Below, in pieces: positions 55,094 through 64,000 of a DNA stretch of 64,000 nucleotides; position 1 is the first letter of the stretch; each line of letters opens with the position of its first letter. The notes beneath the pieces are model-generated. The model worked only from the letters and a program-made list of their open reading frames with translations. It was not told where the DNA came from and made no database searches. The translations under genes and the position numbers were made by a program. The stretch lies in assembly GCA_030674155.1 (NCBI GenBank), contig CM060327.1, positions 26,999,991-27,063,990 on the forward strand, in the 5' to 3' direction. This DNA comes from Stramonita haemastoma (Eukaryota > Mollusca > Gastropoda > Neogastropoda > Muricidae).

Positions 55094-55738
55094 TGCCATG
55101 ACTGAAGAAAATCTTGCCATGGCTGAAGGAGAGCTTGCCATGGCTGAAGAAAAGCTTGCCATGGCTGAAGAAAAGCTTGCCATGGCTGAAGAAAAGCTTG
55201 CCATGACTGAAGAAAAGCTTGCCATGACTGAAGAAAATCTTGCCATGGCTGAAGAAAAGCTTGCCATGATAAGAAAATCTTGCCATGGCTGAAGAAAAGC
55301 TTGCCATGGCTGAAGAAGAGCGTGCCATGACAAGAAAATCTTGCCATGGCTGAAGAAAAGCTTGCCATGGCTGAAGAAGAGCTTGCCATGATAAGAAAAT
55401 CTTGCCATGGCTGAAGAAAAGCTTGCCATGACAAGAAAAGCTTGCCATGGCTGAAGAAAAGCTTGCCATGACAAGAAAATCTTGCCATGGCTGAAGAAAA
55501 GCTTGCCATGGCTGAAGAAAAGCTTGCCATGACAAGAAAATCTTGCCATGGCTGAAGAAAAGCTTGCCATGGCTGAAGAAGAGCTTGCCACGACCAAGAA
55601 AATCTTGCCATGGCTGAAGAAAAGCTTGCCATGACAAGAAAATCTTGCCATGGCTGAAGAAAAGCTTGCCATGGCTGAAGAAGAGCTTGCCATGGCTGAA
55701 GAACAGCTTGCCATAGCTGAAGGCATGCCATAGCAGAA
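55094..55738. repeat. 21/19-bp minisatellite, about 31 copies
   Basis: The main unit is GCCATGGCTGAAGAAAAGCT plus T (21 bp). It alternates with a 19-bp variant (GCCATGACAAGAAAATCTT or GCCATGATAAGAAAATCTT). Because the units differ by two bases, the reading frame rotates along the array, and all three minus-strand frames stay open for 199-250 codons. The units contain CCATGG and AAGCTT palindromes. I see no gene here: no family match and no splice context. Confidence 0.93.
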
Positions 55739-56189
55739 GACAATGTCAACTAGATCATTAAACAGCAAAAGTAAAACCCCTCACATGGAGAAAATACAGG
55801 TTGGATGATACTCCACTCACCAATAACTCCCTCCCTTCAACAGTCCCTGTACCCCCCTGTTCCCTGCCTTGACACACACTCCTAACAGTGATTGCCCACT
55901 TCACAACAGACCCATAAAAAGAAGAAAAAAATGACAAATCACGAATATCATAACCAAAAAAATGCAGGTGTCAGCATGTCAGCCAGAAGTGGCTTTCTTC
56001 CATAAAATATCTCCCCCTTTTTTTTGGAAGGGGGTGGGTGAGAGTTAGATGACTAAAAAGAATTTTTTTTTTTTTTTAAGTAATGAGGTCAAACAAGATG
56101 TACCTTACGCCTTTTTTGTGTGCTCTAACCATTCTGACATTAAATTACGAACGAACACATTATCGGAAAGTTTCTAATCATTTCAAGGC

Positions 56190-56324
56190 TGTGGGGGGGG
56201 GGGGGGGGGGGGGGGGGGGGTACAGAAAAACTTTTATTTTAAGAGAAGAGGATAATGGCTTTTGCTGACATGCTTTTTTACATCCATCCCTCTGAAAAGG
56301 CATAAGAGAGAGAGAGAGAGGAGA

Positions 56325-56392
<68 letters not shown>

Positions 56393-56467
56393 GAGAGGGG
56401 GGGGAGAAGGAGAGAGAGAGAGAGAGAGAGGAGGGAGGAGAGAGAGAGAGAGGGAGGGAGGAGGAGG

Positions 56468-56548
<81 letters not shown>

Positions 56549-56550
56549 CC
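56190..56550. repeat. G homopolymer and long (GA)n tract
   Basis: A run of about 30 G at 56191-56220, then about 240 bp of GA-rich DNA with GGA interruptions (56305-56545). The long Leu/Ser and Arg/Glu frames are repeat artefacts. Confidence 0.96.
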
Positions 56551-56854
56551 AAAAAAAAAAAAACAGGAAGGAAAGAATAGTAGTGAAGGTGGTGGGATGG
56601 GGAGGTGGTGGGGGGGCAGTAACCATAAATCTCCCTCCCTGAAAAAAGATACCATTCACAGACACCACCTCTATTCACGTGAGGCTTCCCTGCGTCATTT
56701 CTCCGCTAACCAATACCCCAGCAACCTAGTTTTTTTCATTCAAAGAAAGGGAAAAAGACCCATGATTTTATTACTTGCAGAAGAAAAGGAGAAAAAAGAA
56801 AGAAAAAGTGTAACAAGGTATAACAAATATGCATCAAAGTCCAATGTAAATGTG

Positions 56855-56955
56855 GTGTATGTGTGTGAGCGCTAGCGCGTGCATGCGTGTGTGAGTGCGT
56901 ATGTGTGAGTGTCTGTGCACGCATGCAAGCATCAATGTGTGCGTGTATACGCGTA

Positions 56956-57007
<52 letters not shown>

Positions 57008-57060
57008 GTGTGTGTGTGTGTGTGTGTTGTGTATGTGTATGTGTGTGTGTGTGTGTATGA
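56855..57060. repeat. (TG)n microsatellite region
   Basis: Degenerate TG-rich DNA, with an uninterrupted block at 56958-57004 and a second at 57009-57056. Confidence 0.95.
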
Positions 57061-58267
57061 GTAAACATGTGAGAACATGGTGCTTGGTTGCATGCCTGTC
57101 CTTTTTATTTTTAAAAAATACCACTAATAATAATAAAAATGAAGAAAAGAAAAAGAAAATCAAAAAGAACACCTCATGCATCTCGTTTGTTAACAAATAA
57201 GAGAATCAGTGTCATTAGGATTAAATAAAATCAACTGAAAAAAAGAGACAGGGGGAGGGGGTGGGTGTGTAGAACTAGAAGGCGACGAATGAGAGAATTA
57301 AATACGATTATAAAGATGGAAAAGGGAGAGGATACAAGTAAGTAGAAAATGAGGAGAAAGAGCGAAAAATGAAGAGAAAAAGAAGAAATCATTTTTTTTA
57401 AGGAAATGCATTCCACGGTCTACAGTTTCAAAATATGAACAACTTGCTTACATGTTTACACAAACACAGAGTACACTTTCTTCTTCTTTATTCTTAAGAT
57501 TAAACCAACCCCCCCCAAAAAAAACACCACCAAAATGTTTGGCCTCTGTACCACTATTTTGCATTTGTACAATATGATTGTACAATATACCCAAAACACA
57601 TAAGCATATCCATACAGATGATGTGTCTAATAATTATGAAAACCATGCACACAAGCACAAACATACACACAAATATGACATGGTTGATGGTAACCATACG
57701 AATGCCCACACAAATGCATGTACACACACATATAATCACGAGATCATGCTGGTTATCATGTAAAACGAGCATGCCTCCAACAAAACAACAACAAAATCTG
57801 TTACATATATATTCTATAAAAAAAAGTTGATTAAAGATTTATCAAACAAAGAATTGCAGCCATTCTTCTCTTCCAATCTATACTCACGTCCACCCTTCAC
57901 ACACACACACACACAACACACACACACACACAACACACACCACACACACACACACACACACCACAACTCCCTCTCTCTCTCCTCTCCTCATCTCTCTCTC
58001 CTCTCTCTCCTTCTCTCTCTTTTTGCATGCCTGTCTTCTAAGTATAACTTGGTATTGCCGTTGTTGCTATTTTCTTCTTTCTCTTAACTCACCCTATAGC
58101 ACTGAAAAGGTCAACAACCCTCTTCATGTACAGCCTTTTTGTGAATAAATCAGTTTTGTTTGAGTCTGTCTGTCTGTCTCTACCTCTCTCTCTCTCTCTC
58201 CTCTCTCTCTCCTCCCTCTCCCCCTCTCTCTCTCCCTCTCCATCCTCTCTCTCCTCTCTCTCCTCTC
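57061..58267. other. Gene-free AT-rich DNA with (CA)n and (CT)n arrays
   Basis: No coding signal recognised. (CA)n with CAA interruptions at 57899-57962 and (CT)n blocks at 57970-58020 and 58180-58267, the last directly joining a SINE. Confidence 0.7.
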
Positions 58268-58612
58268 TCGGATAGCTAGACGGATAGCCTAGTGGTCAGA
58301 ACATTGCGCTGCAATTTGAAGACCCGGTTCGAATCTGGTCGAGGAGATTTTTCTCCTGGAGTTAACATCAGTGCTGACTCCACTCTCCCCACAAGTCCTT
58401 CGGATGAGACTATTAAACCGAGGCCCCTGGTGCGAACGCACGCAGAACATCTTGCGCACACGTTAAATCCTGTTCCGCTTTTCGTAAGAGTAGGCCATCG
58501 TGTGCCGGTGGGAACAGATGACATTTACAAAACTGCATACACACGGGGACTGGATGTAAAAAAGCACAAGAGTGCTTATCCCATTATCCTCAATATAAAA
58601 GAATAAAATCAA
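58268..58612 (+). mobile_element. SINE family A, full-length
   Basis: A box TAGCCTAGTGG at 58284-58294, a damaged B box (GGTTCGAATCT), then GAGTTAACATCAGTGCTGAC, GAACATCTTGCGCACACGTT and CAATATAAAAGAATAAAATC, with an (AATC)n-like tail running into (CT)n. Confidence 0.92.
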
Positions 58613-58689
58613 TCAATCTCTCTCTCTTTCTCTCTCCTCTCGTCTCTCTCTCTGTCTGTGTGTCTCTCAATCTCTCTCTCTCCCTCAAT

Positions 58690-58990
58690 CTGACATATTT
58701 GATTCCCGTTAGTGGGATTTTTGCCCTGGAGCTCACATCAGTGCTGACTCCACTCTCCCCACAAGTCCTTCCGAAGACTATAAACCAAGGCCCCACGTGC
58801 GAATGTGCAGAACATCTTGCGCACATGTTAACAACCTGTTCTGCTTTTCAGAAGAGTAGGTCCATTGTGTGCCGATGGGAATGGACGACAAAATTTACAA
58901 AACTGCATACACTCAGGGACTGGAATGTAAAAATGCTTATGAGTGCTTTTTCCTTTATCATCGATATAAAAGAATAAAAGAAATGAATAA
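58690..58990 (+). mobile_element. SINE family A, 5'-truncated, adjacent copy
   Basis: Begins inside the body (GATTCCCGTTAGTGGGATTT, TCACATCAGTGCTGACTCCA) and ends CGATATAAAAGAATAAAAG with an (AAAT)n tail. It is separated from the preceding copy by about 75 bp of (CT)n. Confidence 0.9.
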
Positions 58991-59304
58991 ATAAAATAAA
59001 TAAATAAGTCTTTTCTCTCAGAGAGAGCCAATTTCTGTCATGTTACTACTCCTTTTGCAGTAAAACGGCAGTGACAATAAAACTGTTTTTATTTTTCAGT
59101 GGCTGAGGACTGGAGGCTCCATAACTTCGAAGATGTGCTTTGTTCTTGATCTTCAGAGACATTTGTATTACTCTCTCCCCTTTGTTTTTTTTTGTTTTTT
59201 TCATGCTTACTGTACCAGTTGGGGTTTTTGTTTTGCTTACACTTGCCTATGTGACCTATTTCATAGCTTGCTGACACCACTAAAAAGTACACACATACAC
59301 ACCT

Positions 59305-59307
<3 letters not shown>

Positions 59308-59356
<49 letters not shown>

Positions 59357-59358
59357 TG

Positions 59359-59389
<31 letters not shown>

Positions 59390-59600
59390 CGCGCGCGCGT
59401 ATAATGCCTCCCCTAAATACTCTCCCCCCCCCCCCTCCAATCCATATGCTACCTCTCCCTCCCTTCTGACCTATTTCATAACATTCTCCCTCCCTCCCCC
59501 CCTCTCTCTCCCCTCTTTCCCTCTCTCCCCTCTTCCATCTCTGTCTCCTCCCCCCCCCCCCCTTCTCCACCCCTCCCAACACGTTTATTGCATTTGTACA
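59308..59600. repeat. (TG)n-(CG)n followed by C/T-rich DNA
   Basis: (TG)n with TGG interruptions at 59309-59381, about nine CG units at 59382-59399, then CCCTCC/CTCTCC-rich DNA with C runs to about 59570. Confidence 0.93.
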
Positions 59601-60144
59601 TCAGCCAAAAGCCATTAACACCGGATGACCTGGAATATTCTCACCAAAGCACCAACCCTCATTTTGCTACGGCAGCGAAAAGGTTAACCCTTTCAGCTCC
59701 GGCTCGCCCACCTTTGTAACTTTAACCGATCTCTACCTGACGCACAAGAGCTCAGATATTTCAAAAGATACAAAAGACTTGAAACATTACACTTAACAGT
59801 GCACAGAATTAATAAATCTCACTGACATATTTTTCGTGGCATATTTTGTGTTATAATGTCATGTGCAAAAAAACAACAACAAAAAAACCCAACAAAAAAC
59901 ATCTAACCCCTGGATATTGTTGGCTACCACATTGATACCAACAAGGACTGAATAGAAAATTGCCACATCAGATTCAATCACAAAGTTCACAACAAAAATG
60001 TGTAGAATGTATGAGTGCAAGTTTATCTAAGGCACACAGAACACAGAGAAGAGAGAGAGAGAAAAGAGAGAGAGAGAGAAGAGAGAGAGAGACAGACAGA
60101 ACAGAGACAAGAGACAGAGAGACAGAGAGACAGAGACAGAGAGA

Positions 60145-60202
60145 TTTGATCCGATTTATTCTTTTATATCGAGGATAATGGAATAAGCACTTTTGAAAGT
60201 GC
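60145..60202 (-). mobile_element. 3' end of SINE family A
   Basis: GATTTGATCCGATTTATTC, CTTTTATATCGAGGATAATG and GAATAAGCACTTTTG in reverse orientation, cut off after the terminal ~50 bp. It lies next to a (GACA)n array. Confidence 0.88.
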
Positions 60203-60639
60203 TTGAAAGAGAGAGAGGAAGGGAAAAAAGAGAGTGAAAAATGGTTGTTGGTTTTTTTAATGACACAGATACACTCTTACCCCAATTTAAACAAACAGCC
60301 CCCCCCCCCCCCCCACACCCCCAAATTCATTGTTCATAGGACCAAAAGCTGCGAGGAACACATAGGTAAGTGGCCCAGAGAAAGAAAAGAGACAATTTCT
60401 GCCTAATGAACCATTCCCTGGTAAGCATGGTACCTTACCTCCCGGCATCATCAGTCACACACTTGCATCACTGTTTACCCCTTTTATCCCACCTATTCCG
60501 GAACACTATGCCATTAGAACAATGTGCCAGCAAAAAAGAGCACGGGAGCCTTGCATAATTATTTAAGGCAGAATGTTAGTATATAGGTATAACATTACCT
60601 GTAAGTTCACAAGTCGCCTTTCTGCATCAGGCACACAAC

Positions 60640-63600
60640 ACACGCATTCACACAGACATTAAGTTCACACACACACGCAACACCGAACACACACTCCTCA
60701 CCTCTCTCTCCTGCCCTTTCTCTCCTCTAACCCCTCCCCCTCCTTTGTGATCTCTTCCCCCCCCCCACACCCCCCACCCCTCCCCTCCCCAAACCCACCC
60801 CACCCCCCCCCCCCACACACAACCCCCCCTCCCCCCACACCCCCCCCCCCAACCCCCCACCACCCCCCCCCCCCCCCCCGCTACCCCCCCCGAAAATCCC
60901 CCCCCCCCCTCACCCCCAGACACACCACACACACCGACCCCCCCCCAGCCCCGCCATACCAATTGGCCGATATTAAGAACTCATCCACCCCCAACGACCC
61001 TCCAGACCCGCCACCTCCCACCCACGCCTAGCCACCCTCACCCCCCCCACCCCCCACCACCTCACCCCCACCCCTGCAAACCCCACCTCTCCCCCAAACA
61101 GCCCACCCCCGCCCACAAGTACAATCGCCTCCTCAACACACAACCGCGCCCGTACCAACAAACCAACGCCGAGGTACCAACACCACCGCCCCACCCCACC
61201 TCCAGACTACACCCAACACCCAACCAACGAACCAATAACCACAGCACCAAAATACATGAACTCCCCACCTCTCCAATCACCGCCCCCAGCCCCCGCAACA
61301 AAATCGGCCAAAACAGCAAAATCCAAGCGAGGCCGCAATCAACACAGACACCACAACAACCATCTACCCCTGCCCGCACCTTAACCCTCCCAACAGCCTA
61401 AAACGTTGACCGGTCAAACAAGCCCACCACCAAAACACACCCAGTAAACCAAGCAACGCACCGCACACCACCACACCCCACACACCAACTACCGAATACA
61501 CAACACCTCCACCCACCCCGAGCCAACACCAACCCCACCCAAACCGTCAAAACCCCCCAACCAAAAGCGACAACACACCCCCCAACCTAAAAATCCAGCC
61601 GCACTCACTCCCAACCACCACAACGGCAAAAACACAACAAGCCATCAAACCATCAGGTCACCCGCCACAACCCTCTAGCACCATCCCCATGCACAACCCC
61701 TCCAGAAATCTCGAGACCAACGACCCAAAAACACCACACGACCCCACGGACAAGAACAACAACAAACAACTACAAGCCACCCTACAGAGAGCCTACAGCC
61801 AACTCGCAAGACGACCCAACACACAAAGACCCCACAAACCCGCACCCACCACAAACACAAAGCACACCGCAACGCCCCAGCACCCCACAACCAACAAACC
61901 CCCCCAATCCGCGCCTGCGGAAAACCCCAAGTACCCAAACCGCCGACCCCCCCTAAACCAAAAGCACGACACGCCACGAAACAGCAATGACCTACCTCAA
62001 AAGCAAACACCCCGCTACACCCACGAGCCCCCACCCTGACACGACAACACGAACCACACAAATCCGACTACAACCCACACCACCCGAAAAACCCTTCCCA
62101 ATAACCCAGTCCCAAACCAACGAAGCCACCCCATGAACGCCCACCTCAAACTAGTAAACACGCCCAAGTACAACCCCTTCAAGCCCGTCGAACCTCCACC
62201 TTCCCCCCCATCTTGCCAACCCCCCAACCAAAAACCTGCCCAAACACGCCCCCCCCACCAACCACCACCCCACCAATCCGAGCCATCCCACCAACCCCAG
62301 CACCTGCGACAAGATTCCAAACCATCTCCCCCACGCGCAGATCCAAAATATGACAAGTGCGCGTCGGGAAGACCAAACATACGCGTACCATAAAAAAAAC
62401 TCCTAAGCAGACAGCCCAACCCCCGTCCAAAATGGCCACACGCCAAAGGCTACCCCAATAGTTCCACATAAAAACCACTACACGACATGGATCCCAAGCA
62501 ACAGCAACCCCAACCACACAATGAACGTGCGTGACGCAAAACCTAACCTACACGCACAAGACACCTCACCCCTAAACAAAATAAAACTCCAAAAACACAA
62601 ATCAAAATACACCGTAACCATACCGCCACGCCACGAACCAAATAACGCTAAGGACGTCACCACCAACCCCAAAATCGGATCCAACCATACCAAGCCGCGA
62701 CAAGCCCCTGAAACTCCTCCCCAGCTGCCGCAAACACACTTCCGAACCTACAAACCACCCCAATAGGCAGTCGAAAACGACTAACGGAAACCATACACAG
62801 ACCAGCCCCCATACCCACCAGCAATCGTCCCCTCCCAGTAAATCCAATGCTGTAGCACTACACCAAAGCAAAGAGCCAGCACCAACAGGCTTCCCTCCGG
62901 AACCCAACAAACCCAGACACAAAAACAACCCAGCAACCACCATACTAACACACACCGACACACAAAACCAAAGACCCCCCCAAAACAACACCCCTCACAA
63001 CCAAAAACCCCCCCAAAAGGCATCCCCAGCCCTGACGCCGTCAACCCCGTCGAACCGATAGCAACCAAAATCACCCACAAGCTACAACCTATCTCTAGAA
63101 CAAAAACCCAGCACGAACCACCGTCAGCCCCACCAAGGCCACGCCGAAACCCAAACAAAAGCTGAAGCCCCCAACGCATAAAATGAGCAAACCAGCTCCT
63201 CAACACGCCCAACCGCCAAAGGAGTCAAACCTGACCCGGAACCCACAATCACAATTCACATCCGTCAGAAAGTGCGCCTCAAAAACTACCAGGCTCACCC
63301 CGCCAACACAAACAAGAACACAACACTAATCGCACATAACCACCCAAAGAAACGCACCAGCAACCTACCTACCAACGCACAATAACTACACCGCCACCCC
63401 AACCACTACGCAACCTCAGAACACAAGAAACCCGTACACCCCCCGACCCACAGTCCCCCGGCCGTACCTTCCCACTCCCATCACACCCACCCCCGACCAC
63501 GCCCACACACTCAACCATAACGACACACCCCCCCCCGACCCCCAACAACTCCGACAACCCCCGTACCACCCAATAAACGCCGACCAGACCGCACCGAAGC

Positions 63601-64000
63601 AACACCCGACACAAAATATGCCCCCCTCAACTTAGACCCCACACTCAAATCCCCACAACCCCTCCAAGCGCCTCCCAACAAACCCCCCACCCGAAATCAA
63701 CACGGCCCCGCCTTAAATCCCCAAACATAACCCAAAAACACAACGACCAGCACAACCAGAAAAATGTGCTTACAAATACAATACAAACAGACAACAGACA
63801 CCCAACCAATGCTCCACCTAATCCCACCAACACGTGCAGCACCGCCCCCTTGCCACACTACACCGACCACCGCTCAATCCATAAACCACAACCACACCAG
63901 CACAAACCCCCAAACAGCACCAACACCCACCAGACAACCACGCACCCCGATGAGGAAAAGACCCTTTCCCCCCTTTTTCCTCTCTTCAAAAACCCTTCCC
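60640..64000. other. A/C-rich block of unusual composition, no gene supported
   Basis: From about 60740 the plus strand is almost only C with some A, then from about 61100 a non-repetitive A/C-dominated sequence in which T is about 5% and G about 10% in lines counted by eye. None of the SINEs or microsatellites found throughout the rest of the window occurs here. The minus-strand ORFs (up to 143 codons, Gly/Trp/Val-rich) arise because A is scarce on that strand and stop codons are rare. The last ~60 bp change character again. A sequence-quality artefact is likely, but not proven. Confidence 0.7.

Noticed and set aside
55094..55738. A 250-codon repetitive protein gene on the minus strand
   Set aside because: All three frames are open because of the unit structure, there is no splice or promoter context, and frame rotation would not be kept in a real coding repeat.
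61675..63212. Gly/Trp/Val-rich minus-strand ORFs of 110-143 codons in the terminal block
   Set aside because: The minus strand has almost no A there, so TAA, TAG and TGA are rare by composition alone. No motif or family signal is present.

Overview
The window looks like nuclear DNA of an invertebrate animal, most plausibly a marine mollusc (an inference). The support is one gene split into many short exons by large introns with GT-AG borders, tRNA-derived SINEs roughly every few kilobases, and very dense (TG)n, (GA)n and (ATC)n microsatellites. No bacterial-type operon, CRISPR array or rRNA operon is visible.

The only gene I can name is glutamate synthase (GOGAT), on the minus strand. Thirty-one exons from 53219 down to 8500 encode about 1,470 residues, against roughly 2,000-2,200 for a complete eukaryotic enzyme. 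In order they cover the glutamine amidotransferase domain (exons v1 to about v10), the central domain (v10-v16), the FMN/3Fe-4S synthase domain (v17-v25), the GXGXG beta-helix (v26-v29) and the linker toward the NAD(P)H/FAD domain (v30-v31). Nearly all splice phases agree. The N-terminal exons with the catalytic Cys and the C-terminal FAD/NAD(P)H exons are not in the window. A small exon between v29 and v30 was not found. Two exons carry apparent 1-bp homopolymer frameshifts.

Region by region: 1-3900 is a second copy of 34104-37796 and ends at a 100-N gap. Its two GOGAT exons (v4, v5) are out of order there, so it is probably a misplaced haplotype contig. 4001-8499 has no recognisable gene. 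8500-33676 holds exons v31 to v6, with introns full of SINEs, minisatellites and an intronless 298-codon ORF of a probable mobile element. 34104-37796 holds exons v5 and v4 in their expected place. 37570-38545 is a foldback (inverted-repeat) element. 41440-46500 is an array of diverged repeats. 46965-53219 holds v3-v1. 53220-60640 is repeat-dominated DNA with a 21/19-bp minisatellite. 60640-64000 is an extreme A/C-rich block unlike the rest of the window and may be a sequence artefact.

I did not find a convincing new multi-gene system. The most interesting signals are: (i) tandem copies of exon 3' ends or 5' splice sites in three different GOGAT introns; (ii) a SINE family whose promoter region joins a tRNA-like A box to a 5S rRNA-like segment; (iii) the haplotype-like duplication, with only synonymous exon changes and a step in divergence, whose contig end coincides with a foldback arm; and (iv) the A/C-rich terminal block.
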